Below are positions 37,301-44,340 of a DNA stretch of 55,607 bases, piece by piece (the first letter of the stretch is position 1; each line of letters opens with the position of its first letter). The stretch comes from Fidelibacterota bacterium (lineage in GTDB: Bacteria > Fidelibacterota > UBA2242 > JAOZSR01). The stretch lies in NCBI GenBank assembly GCA_029939575.1, contig JAOZSR010000013.1:1-55607 (forward strand), in the 5' to 3' direction. The notes under the pieces are model-generated. The model saw nothing but the letters and a program-made list of their open reading frames with translations, had not been told where the DNA came from and did no database searches. A program made the translations under genes and the position numbers.

Positions 37301-37523
37301 CTGTTCCCTGAGGCCATTCGAGTCCCCAGTCTCCTAATATATTATCGTAAAACCAGGTGCCATTATTTCTAAAAACACCATTCATCCGGTTAACATTAAC
37401 CCAGAGATCACTTGTTTCAGTGGTCTTCATTAATGCTTGCCTGCTATTGGTAGTATTTAAGCTACCCATTAAAAGGGTAGAAATAAATAACCCGATTAAT
37501 AATATTGATATTATCTTTTTCAT
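34323..37523 (-). CDS. Large secreted protein with T9SS-like C-terminal sorting domain
   Basis: The product has 1066 residues, a signal peptide (MKKIISILLIGLFISTLLMG) and an acidic, aromatic-rich extracellular body without a catalytic motif that I recognise. A fibronectin-type segment appears near PPAPPIVNLSENDGEVVLTW, and acidic metal-binding-like stretches such as DADGDGIAEFGE are present. The C-terminal about 100 residues (from 964) begin NVVPNPYYGY and contain VKIRVFDLAGNLIRTL and LPVASGIYIYHVD, the pattern of FlgD-like/T9SS type A sorting domains. ATG 37523 has GGAGG upstream; the frame is open 58 codons further, without a start signal. It lies between the receptor and the PorV-like gene. 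Confidence 0.82.
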   Translation of the reverse strand: MKKIISILLIGLFISTLLMGSLNTTNSRQALMKTTETSDLWVNVNRMNGVFRNNGTWFYDNILGDWGLEWPQGTGLSPIFGAGQFLGAMVGGAPRVAASYHNHTEFQAGQITSPGVATNKLNPEYRWYVIKPQGVGDWAEWPFDQGAPALKASDGTDSLDASGNKIPKLIGDITAFCVFNDLAEHAEFATAKLNAEIGMTVWAFNRADAIGDMIFIKWTLINKGDENWDETYFAIWSDPDVGDGWDDFVGCDTTLGLGYCYNASNDDQNYGAAPPAVGIDFFQGPIVDSPGETVNLPDGTQLADKKMLKMTSFIFYNNDDSNQGNPQTGGDVWNYLRGYWRDGNPITYGGTGTDPAADPAPFMFTGDPESGEGWMDQDEADRRFMMTTGPYSMAPWVDADGDGIAEFGETGVQEIVAGALVGRGSDNLNSVTYLKAVDEIAQLAYDIDFGLPMPPAPPIVNLSENDGEVVLTWGEESELMPDGESPYHVADIVANGLVGQMMVVDGEYTEVTDGTYDFTGYTIYQYSDASGANPVKYASFGVDEIAETTPYTGKRFLNITENKHFMVGNVGDALVNGNTYYFGVSGNSYCKFAIPQYFPSASTIVSVTPQSNPGERLTCAFQDTIATTHIQLDNAGPSGDGEAIIWVVDPSKVTGDNYKITFGDDGSWNLLNSTDDNVVTSDQTNLSGNDAYNIYDGLMVKVIGPPLGINPGRYGDAYGEGSVNSLNFLSGWDFDGPRWISGRDKGWIGLFGGLGNGDDHLGTSLTSGTDYMDCEVRFAGLTAAGENDTTIADIMALSKIEDPDKWSKAVALDGWGTWGTYLADVPFAVYDMESDPIRRLKIAIIEDATGPAQNNVWDMGWNPVDSTFVDDGAFEYIYILADDYDEQYTEYLTGDLSGEMFGGWPILYTISPQARGTHPYLEAPFEMQIYASNVLTNNDEFHFTSPAPGTPTEASIKEDIKKINVVPNPYYGYHKNELNIFSRWVQFTNLPANREVKIRVFDLAGNLIRTLDKPVDNTTLLQWDMENEYSLPVASGIYIYHVDVEDIGEKIGKLAIFAPNERLDTY

Positions 37524-37557
37524 AAATATTCCTCCATTTATTTTAGAGTGGTATCTC

Positions 37558-40500
37558 TTACATTTCAAACTGTACTCCAAGGCGAATCTGACGAGGAATA
37601 CCATAATTGTTGTAATCCATTTCACGCATTTTATACAGACTGCGAGTTGTATTGTCTGCAGCATCCCAGAAAGCCTGACCTGAAGGTTTTCCAACATATC
37701 CTGTATCGTCAGCCAAACCAGTTGTAATCCATACGTTTCTTATATTCTCTGTGTTTAATAAATTTAAAATTGTTGCATACATTACGAGTTTACTATTACC
37801 AATATAGAATTTTTTATCTATTTTCAGATCAATTCTAAAACACCATGGACTTGTTACAGAATTTACAGCTCCGGATGGAACAGTAGTCAGATTGTCATTA
37901 TCATATCTACCTGTAAATGGATTGGAATTTTGAACTTCCATCAATGTATATGGCCGTCCTGAATTAAAGGTAAACATCATATTAGCTCCGGCACTTTTTA
38001 ATAGTTTGATTGGAGCATCGGATTTTCCGAATCTGTAATCTAACATTACACTTCCCGTATGTCGCTGTTCGTAATTAAGTGGCATAGCGAATTTTGGAAA
38101 ATTACCTCTTGATCCACCTTGCCAGGCAATATCATAGTTTGAAGCGGAAGCTGAACCGGTACCAGTAGCATATTGCATTTCATAATTAATTGAAGCCATT
38201 AAGTTTTTAACTCGTCTTAGATTAAAAACAATATCCATACCTTTTACTGTTCCAAAATCGCCGTTCATCATAAAAGCAATATTTGTAACATCCGTATTAA
38301 TTGGAACAATTTGTACAAGATCTTCTGTTTCTTTATAAAAGGCTGTTAATTGTAATGAAGCACTTGCACCAAGTCTCTGTCTAAAACCAATTTCATAGGA
38401 AGTTGTTTTAGGTGGTCTGAGGTTTGGATTGTTTAATGTTGTAAAATATCCACCAGTAGAAACAAACCTATCAAGATAAAATGGGCTAAGATAAAGATCT
38501 GTTAACCTTGGAGATTGATAGAATTTTCCATATTGAGCATGAAAAACTGTTTGATCTGTTACAGGAAAACTAACACCAAGGCGTGGTGAAATAAAGGAAT
38601 AGGCTTCAGAATCTTTTATATCTCCAGCATCAAATATTTCATCACCGCTAAACATACCTGTTCCGGGAACAACATTATTGTTATCATCAAATTCGGCTGC
38701 CTGTTGTTTAAACATCCATGCATTTGGATCGATTCTGTCCCAACGTATACCAAGATTTAGAATGATATCTTCAAATTCAATTTTATCCTGTAAATAGGCG
38801 CTCATAACAATTGGGTTATAAGGTTTTTGGTTGGCATATCCACTGATTGGAGTATTTTCATCATCTCTTACAACATCTTCTATATAACTGCCTTCATCAC
38901 ATTCATCGCCAAAAATGTCATATCCATAATTTCGAATGTCAGCACCTCTGTATCGTTCAAGTTCTGTTTCATAATCAGGATCTGATAATTTGGATGGTCC
39001 ATAAATTCTGATTGATCTTATAGTATGATATTTATAATCAAAACCGGCTTTAAATGTATGATACTGTCCCTGCTGATGAGTAATATCAAAATCTACTCCC
39101 CAATAGGTTGTTCTGTTTTTAAAGAAATTATCATAAGTAGCTCCGGGAGCAAAGAAGTCCACCTGACTTATTCCAGGTTCAATTCTTCCTGTATATGCTT
39201 CTCCCATACTTGTTGTATCATCATCTGCAAAAGGATTATTGGCAACGTCGCCATACATCATCAGGTCATCTTTAAATTCCGGATCCCAACATTTTCTTTC
39301 TGTGTCAAACCAATTAAATTTTGCTTCGTAAAAGGTTCTTGATGAAACGGTATGTGTAAAAGTATTATTTATTGATTTGGCGTAGGTTAACATGACCGGA
39401 CGATGTTCAGTGTTAAAAAATCTGACTGGTTGAATACCGATTGCTTGTCCAAGAAAATCTGTGGATGTTTCCCGATTTGTCTGGGTCATACTGCTTTTAA
39501 ATTCCATGTTTTTTCCTAATTGGAATTTAACTTTGCCTGAAAATGACCAGGTTGAGCGAAAATTTTCCGGTAGACGGGCATTAAAAGAATAATCCTTAGT
39601 AGAAAATGTATCTACTCGGGCAGAATCAAAAACGCCGGTTTCATTTCCTACTGAAAATAATGAATCTATTACAATATCGAAATTATTAGTACCAAAGTAT
39701 GATGGTTCGTAAGAATTATGTACATAATGATAATTATCTAATTTATCCGGATTCTCTGCCCATCCGTATGATGGCGACCAATCAGCCTGATATTTCCTTG
39801 TACCACTTAAGAAGAAAGTGTGATTTGAACCAGGTATTATTGGCCCGCTAAAGGATGCTACGAATTCATTAAAACCGTAAGAATATGCACCTAGTTTTTT
39901 TTCATCAGCGCTTAGGAATTCATCGGTAATTGCCTGAATACTTGCATGATATTTCTTAGATCCAACATTTGTTGTAATGGCAATTATTCCTGACATTGCA
40001 TCACCATATTCAGCATTAAATCCACCAGTTTGAACACTCATTTCTTCGATTGCTTCATTTGGTAGATACACTCTGACAGCATTATTATATGGATCATTAA
40101 TAAGAACACCATCAATATATGTTGCTGTTTCGCCACCACGACCTCCACGAATGTTCATTACATTTCCGTTTTCTGCTTTTACTACTCCGGCGGTTGCGGC
40201 AGCAATATTTTCAATACCTCGAACAGGCATATTTTCAATATCTTCTGCAGTTTTAATGATATTTGTGTTTGTTTCATCTTTACGAATTAATTTACGCTCT
40301 GCAGTTACAATTACTTCTTCAAATGCTAAAGAAGTATTTTCCATTTCGAAATTAATTTCTGTTGTTAAATTCAAAGATACTCTAATATTTTGGATTACAA
40401 CAGTTTTTTTACCCATATAGGAAGCTTTTATTGTGTAGTTCCCCACAGGAATATTTAATACAGTGTAATATCCGTTAATATCAGAAGCGCCACCGAGTGT

Positions 40501-40653
40501 TTTTGAGCCACCTTCTATGATTACATTAACTCCAGCAAGTGGTTCACCGGTTTCAATATCAACAACTGTACCTGCAATTTTCCCCGAAACACCTCCGAAG
40601 AGTGCAAAGGGTAAGCAGATTAATAATAAACATAAAATGACATTTTTTGTCAT
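37558..40653 (-). CDS. Large TonB-dependent receptor with carboxypeptidase-regulatory domain
   Basis: This 1031-residue outer-membrane receptor has a signal peptide, a carboxypeptidase-regulatory-like domain (about 25-100, IAGTVVDIETGEPLAGVNV), a plug (about 115-235, with MNIRGGRGGETATYIDGV and GGFNAEYGDAMSGI) and a long barrel ending RQIRLGVQFEM. A SusC-type or OAR-type relationship is plausible. ATG 40653 has AAGGAGG five bases upstream; an earlier in-frame ATG (40722) lies in the hairpin-rich leader. It heads the operon with the T9SS-type protein and the PorV-like gene; the next gene begins 34 bases later. The imported substrate is not identifiable. Confidence 0.9.
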   Translation of the reverse strand: MTKNVILCLLLICLPFALFGGVSGKIAGTVVDIETGEPLAGVNVIIEGGSKTLGGASDINGYYTVLNIPVGNYTIKASYMGKKTVVIQNIRVSLNLTTEINFEMENTSLAFEEVIVTAERKLIRKDETNTNIIKTAEDIENMPVRGIENIAAATAGVVKAENGNVMNIRGGRGGETATYIDGVLINDPYNNAVRVYLPNEAIEEMSVQTGGFNAEYGDAMSGIIAITTNVGSKKYHASIQAITDEFLSADEKKLGAYSYGFNEFVASFSGPIIPGSNHTFFLSGTRKYQADWSPSYGWAENPDKLDNYHYVHNSYEPSYFGTNNFDIVIDSLFSVGNETGVFDSARVDTFSTKDYSFNARLPENFRSTWSFSGKVKFQLGKNMEFKSSMTQTNRETSTDFLGQAIGIQPVRFFNTEHRPVMLTYAKSINNTFTHTVSSRTFYEAKFNWFDTERKCWDPEFKDDLMMYGDVANNPFADDDTTSMGEAYTGRIEPGISQVDFFAPGATYDNFFKNRTTYWGVDFDITHQQGQYHTFKAGFDYKYHTIRSIRIYGPSKLSDPDYETELERYRGADIRNYGYDIFGDECDEGSYIEDVVRDDENTPISGYANQKPYNPIVMSAYLQDKIEFEDIILNLGIRWDRIDPNAWMFKQQAAEFDDNNNVVPGTGMFSGDEIFDAGDIKDSEAYSFISPRLGVSFPVTDQTVFHAQYGKFYQSPRLTDLYLSPFYLDRFVSTGGYFTTLNNPNLRPPKTTSYEIGFRQRLGASASLQLTAFYKETEDLVQIVPINTDVTNIAFMMNGDFGTVKGMDIVFNLRRVKNLMASINYEMQYATGTGSASASNYDIAWQGGSRGNFPKFAMPLNYEQRHTGSVMLDYRFGKSDAPIKLLKSAGANMMFTFNSGRPYTLMEVQNSNPFTGRYDNDNLTTVPSGAVNSVTSPWCFRIDLKIDKKFYIGNSKLVMYATILNLLNTENIRNVWITTGLADDTGYVGKPSGQAFWDAADNTTRSLYKMREMDYNNYGIPRQIRLGVQFEM

Positions 40654-40687
40654 ACAATCCTCCTTTTTGATTGATAATTTTCCCTTG

Positions 40688-40736
40688 TTTTTTAAACTTT
40701 CCCATAAGTTTAAAAAACTCATAGTTTTTATGAGTT
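40688..40736 (-). promoter_or_regulatory. Two overlapping hairpins in the receptor operon leader
   Basis: Read on the minus strand, an 8-bp stem AACTCATA/TATGAGTT is followed by a U run (terminator-like). That U run is the 5' arm of a perfect 12-bp stem TTTTTTAAACTT/AAGTTTAAAAAA with a six-base loop. The two share two bases. They lie 23 bases before the ribosome-binding site, which would suit attenuation or RNA stability control. The first stem is short and AT-rich. Confidence 0.45.
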
Positions 40737-40930
40737 AATAAAAAAGATTTAATTTATCCCTACTTTTAACCATATCTCATATCTCACCTCCATTCCATTC
40801 ATTTTTATCATATACATTGGCAAGTGGCGTACCATAAAAAAAAAGGAGTAGATTTTTTTTGAAAACTCATTGTTAATTAGTCAAATAGAGTCTGGTGATT
40901 ATTTTGATACGAGTAAATAAAAAATGTCTG

Positions 40931-40974
40931 AGAATTTCTGATATTTCAGAAATTTCTGAAATATCAGAAATTCT
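40931..40974. repeat. Perfect 44-bp palindrome
   Basis: All 22 base pairs of the two halves match with no loop, centred at 40952/40953. It breaks into four 9-bp units, TTTCTGATA, TTTCAGAAA, TTTCTGAAA and TATCAGAAA, flanked by AGAA and TTCT. It could form a cruciform, be an operator cluster, or be a terminator-like structure without a U tract. Such perfection is unlikely to persist by chance. Confidence 0.9.
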
Positions 40975-41214
40975 AAAGTGCTTTGCCTGGAATTATTCAG
41001 TTGTATTTGAGAAAGATCTTGAAAAAACACTTTTTGATAGCAGAGAATTAACGAAACTTCTCACCACCATAAGAATTCTTCGGAATAAAAAATTTTTATT
41101 ATTGAAAAATATAATATTAATGAAAAATTATATTTTATTAACGGGTAATTATTTGATTTCAGTTAACTATTTTTGCCGATTTTAAATATGCTGGAGTTAT
41201 AAAAAAGGTTCGAA

Positions 41215-41345
41215 GCTGTCTTTCCGTCGAAAGCCGGACATAGTCTGAGGCAGCGTAGGCGCGAAGAATTTCGTCGGTAATTGTAGGAGATTCTTTCAGT
41301 CAAAAACCTGATTGTAAACATTCGTGCCTCATTCAGAATGACAGC
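41215..41345. repeat. REP/MITE-like imperfect palindromic element
   Basis: The ends are GCTGTC and GACAGC. Both halves carry matching pieces: CTGAGGCAGCG and GCGAAGAATTTC on the left, and complements of ATGAGGCACGA and GAAAGAATCTCC on the right. It is richer in GC than its surroundings. The text resembles a dispersed palindromic repeat (of the type TTCTGAG...GAAGAATCTC) that I recall from many environmental bacterial genomes. No protein is encoded. Confidence 0.6.
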
Positions 41346-41431
41346 AAATTTACTTTTTACGAAATTGTCAAATATTATAAGGATAGAAGTTTCAAGGTAT
41401 TAATAAGTTAATAAATATGTTTATAAAAAGA

Positions 41432-41460
41432 AACGGGGAGACTTTGTTAGTCCCCCCGTT
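41432..41460. other. Stable GC-rich hairpin
   Basis: AACGGGG pairs with CCCCGTT, followed inward by one A-C mismatch and GACT/AGTC, around a five-base loop. It has no U tract on either strand. It lies between the repeat element and the protease gene, and no transcript boundary is apparent. Confidence 0.5.
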
Positions 41461-41695
41461 CCTAGGAATGGTATGGTGTACATTTTCTTTTCAATTATCA
41501 TACCAAAAACACTAATATTCACATTTCTTCAATAAAGTTGAATGAATATTTACTATCGGTTAGGTAACTTTTAAACTGAATTTTAATAAGTTATAGAGGA
41601 TAATAAATAAAATACTCTATCTTGCGATTCTTAATATAGTGGTATAAATTAGCGCCTGATTGATTTTTTGAATTTAATAAATAATGAGGTTTTTA

Positions 41696-42340
41696 ATGAA
41701 TACGCTTAATATACAGGAATTAGTAGTTTTAATTCCACCAATTCTACTTGCTCTGACATTTCATGAATTTATGCATGGATGGGTTGCGTTTAAATTGGGC
41801 GATCCAACTGCACGTAACGCCGGTAGATTATCAATGAATCCAATGGTTCATCTTGATCCAATTGGAACACTAATGATATTAATTGTTCATTTTGGATGGG
41901 CAAAACCAGTACCTGTAAATAGTTACAATTTAGAAAATCCTAAAAAAGATTTGATGTTAATTTCTTTGGCAGGACCTCTGGCAAATATGTTTTTAGCCCT
42001 AATTAGTGGAATTCTAATTAGAATTATTTTGGCAGGCGGATTAAATATTATTCCAATGACAATATTAAAACCTTTGTTTATGATGATACGTTGGAGTTTG
42101 ATGATAAATGTTGCACTGGCTTTTTTTAATCTTATACCGATTCCACCACTTGATGGCTCGAAAATATTATTCGGAATATTGCCTGCAGAAAAAGAATATA
42201 TTGTAAGGAATCTTAATCAATACGGCCCATTTATATTACTAGGTTTAATTGTATTTGGGTTAATTACAAATGTTTCAATAATTGGTGTTTTTCTTAATCC
42301 TTTTATTATGTTTTTTTCTAAATTATTTGGAGGAATTTAA
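41696..42340 (+). CDS. Site-2 protease family (M50) membrane metalloprotease
   Basis: The 214-residue integral membrane protease has the zinc site HEFMH (H23, E24, H27) in the first helix and the third ligand region NLIPIPPLDGSK (D153) in a later helix. Several other helices and the SLAGPLANM segment are typical of compact Sll0862-like site-2 proteases. They cut transmembrane substrates within the membrane. ATG 41696 has GAGG six bases upstream; an ATG 12 bases earlier overlaps that site. The next gene begins at its stop codon. Confidence 0.92.
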   Translation: MNTLNIQELVVLIPPILLALTFHEFMHGWVAFKLGDPTARNAGRLSMNPMVHLDPIGTLMILIVHFGWAKPVPVNSYNLENPKKDLMLISLAGPLANMFLALISGILIRIILAGGLNIIPMTILKPLFMMIRWSLMINVALAFFNLIPIPPLDGSKILFGILPAEKEYIVRNLNQYGPFILLGLIVFGLITNVSIIGVFLNPFIMFFSKLFGGI

Positions 42341-42528
42341 TGGGACGATGGAAGCGAGAAAAGTTTACAATTAGTCATTCTAAAGATGACTTAGATGAAA
42401 AAAGAATTAATCTGAGAAACAGGTTATATAAACTTAAACCCAGGCGACCTGTGTGGTGGTTGGTTATTATGGCAATAATTATTATAGGGCTATATCATTA
42501 TCTCAGTGGTATTGTTGGGATAAAATAA
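42340..42528 (+). CDS. Small single-helix membrane protein
   Basis: The 62-residue product has a basic N-terminal half and one C-terminal membrane helix (VWWLVIMAIIIIGLYHYLSG). ATG 42340 overlaps the last base of the protease stop codon, with GGAGG just upstream, so the two are translationally coupled. I do not recognise the family. It may be a regulator or substrate of the protease, but this is inferred only from the overlap. Confidence 0.75.
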   Translation: MGRWKREKFTISHSKDDLDEKRINLRNRLYKLKPRRPVWWLVIMAIIIIGLYHYLSGIVGIK

Positions 42529-42603
42529 TTATTACATAAACAGGTCATTAGTAATAGAAATACTACAAATTTTTAATTAAAAAAATGAAAAAAGGGAAAG
42601 ATT

Positions 42604-44283
42604 ATGGCAGAAATAATTGAATGTGTTCCAAATTTTAGTGAAGGACGTGATCTTGGAATAATTAAACAAATTACTAATGCGATTGAATCTATTGATAATA
42701 TAAAATTATTAGATGTAGATCCGGGGGCAGATACAAACCGAACTGTTGTGACATTTATCGGGACAAAAGAGAGTGTCATCGAGGGAGCCTTTGCCGGAAT
42801 TAAAATGGCTAGCCAGATTATAGATATGAGAAAACATAGCGGAGCCCATGCCAGAATGGGAGCCACAGATGTATGTCCATTGATTCCAGTATCCGGGATT
42901 TCTATAGAAGAATGTATAGAATTGTCACATAAACTTGCCAAAAAAGTTGCTAAAGAACTTAATATCCCAACATATTTATATGAAAAATCTGCCCAAAAAC
43001 CGGAGCGTATTAATTTGGCAAACATTCGCCAGGGAGAGTACGAGGGATTATCTGAAAAATTTAAAGACCCTGAATGGAAACCCGATTATGGTGACGCAGT
43101 TTTTAATGAAAAATCAGGTGCTACTGTGGTCGGAGTCAGAGAGTTTTTAATTGCCTATAATATTAACTTGAATACTCAGGATAAGAAAAAAGCCAGTGAC
43201 ATTGCTTTGACAATGAGAGAAAAAGGTCGTTTAAAACGAGATAAAAAGGGTAAAGTCGTCAAAGATGAAAAGGGTAAATCCCTTCGCCAGCCGGGAACAT
43301 TGAAATATACAAAAGCTGTTGGTTGGTATATTGATGAATATAAAATGGCCCAGATTTCAATAAATCTGACTAATTATAATGTGACTGCTCCTCACCAGGC
43401 ATTTGAAGAAGCCAGACGCCTGGCTAACAAAAAGGGTTTACGGGTTACCGGCTCAGAACTTGTTGGACTTATTCCTTTGGAAGCTATGCTTGCTGCCGGC
43501 AAATATTATCTCAAAAAACAGGGTAAATGCGAAGGTGTGCCTGAAACAGATATAATCAGGACAGCAATTCAATCCCTTGGGCTAAATGAGGTTTCAAACT
43601 TTGATCCAGAGAAAAAAATAATTGAATACCAATTCAAAGAATTTTCTAATCCTTTAGTTGATATGACAATGGCTGGTTTTGTAGATGAACTTTCTACAGA
43701 TTCACCTGCTCCTGGCGGTGGCAGTGTAGCTGCTTATTGTGGAGCTTTGTGTGCCGGATTGACTGCTATGGTTGGCAATCTTACACATGGAAAAAAGGGA
43801 TATGAAAGAAAAAACATAATGATGAATGAATATTCTTCCAAAGCCCAGGAAATTAAAGCAAAATTGATCAGGCTTGTTGATTTAGATACTGCGGCTTTTA
43901 ATAAAGTCATGGATTGTTTCCGCATGAAGAAAAAAACAGATGAACAAAAGAAATTACGGAATTATGCAATTCAGGAAGCAACCAAAAACGCTACTCAGGT
44001 TCCACTGGAAATTATGAAATATTCTCTGGAGGCTCTGAAACTTACGGACAAAATTATTCAGCATGGCAATATCAATTCTATAAGTGATGCGGGTGTAGCA
44101 GGATTAACCGGAGAGTCAGCAGTAAAAGGAGCCGGCTATAATGTCAAAATTAATCTGGCGGGAATTGAGGACACTGCTTTTTGTGAAAAAATGAAAAATG
44201 AAGTTGAAGAATTAAATAAAGAAGCTACAAGAATTGGGCGTAGGATTTCAAGATCTGTTAATAAAATAATATCAGAAAGTTGA
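42604..44283 (+). CDS. ftcD: Bifunctional glutamate formimidoyltransferase/formimidoyl-THF cyclodeaminase
   Basis: This 559-residue cytosolic enzyme acts in histidine degradation and one-carbon metabolism. The transferase part (about 1-335) has VPNFSEGRD, the DPGADTNRTVVTF segment and the catalytic H82 in HSGAHARMGATDVCP. It moves formimino from formimino-glutamate to tetrahydrofolate. The C-terminal cyclodeaminase part (from about 350) has PAPGGGSVAAYCGAL and releases ammonia. Residues about 207-225 form a lysine-rich loop (KRDKKGKVVKDEKGK). The start has AAGGGAAAG upstream. No hutH, hutU or hutI is in the window. Confidence 0.95.
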   Translation: MAEIIECVPNFSEGRDLGIIKQITNAIESIDNIKLLDVDPGADTNRTVVTFIGTKESVIEGAFAGIKMASQIIDMRKHSGAHARMGATDVCPLIPVSGISIEECIELSHKLAKKVAKELNIPTYLYEKSAQKPERINLANIRQGEYEGLSEKFKDPEWKPDYGDAVFNEKSGATVVGVREFLIAYNINLNTQDKKKASDIALTMREKGRLKRDKKGKVVKDEKGKSLRQPGTLKYTKAVGWYIDEYKMAQISINLTNYNVTAPHQAFEEARRLANKKGLRVTGSELVGLIPLEAMLAAGKYYLKKQGKCEGVPETDIIRTAIQSLGLNEVSNFDPEKKIIEYQFKEFSNPLVDMTMAGFVDELSTDSPAPGGGSVAAYCGALCAGLTAMVGNLTHGKKGYERKNIMMNEYSSKAQEIKAKLIRLVDLDTAAFNKVMDCFRMKKKTDEQKKLRNYAIQEATKNATQVPLEIMKYSLEALKLTDKIIQHGNINSISDAGVAGLTGESAVKGAGYNVKINLAGIEDTAFCEKMKNEVEELNKEATRIGRRISRSVNKIISES

Positions 44284-44340
44284 TTGGAAATCCCGGAACT
44301 GAGAGAAATTAGACTTAAAAAACTAAATAATTAAAAATTC

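Larger units (their letters stand above)
40654..41695. other. 1.04-kb intergenic region with palindromes and a mobile-repeat-like element
   Basis: This divergent gap separates the receptor operon (minus) from the site-2 protease gene (plus). It contains leader hairpins (40688-40736), a perfect 44-bp palindrome (40931-40974), a REP/MITE-like element (41215-41345) and a stable hairpin (41432-41460). A weak promoter-like pair, TTGCGA at 41622 and TATAAA at 41643, precedes the protease. A 96-codon plus-strand frame (40895-41185) reads through the palindrome and is not believed to be a gene. Confidence 0.65.

Noticed and set aside
37524-37697. N-terminal extension of the T9SS-type protein
   Set aside because: The frame is open, but it overlaps the end of the receptor gene, has no signal for initiation and would bury the signal peptide.
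40931-40974. Possible CRISPR repeat
   Set aside because: The 9-base units are contiguous with no spacers and no cas genes are present.
40895-41185. 96-codon plus-strand reading frame in the large gap
   Set aside because: It runs through the perfect palindrome, which gives an artificial ISEISEISE repeat. It has no ribosome-binding site, and its composition is unlike a real protein.
42573-43025. 150-codon minus-strand frame opposite ftcD
   Set aside because: It is antisense to the conserved transferase domain of ftcD and has no independent signal for translation.
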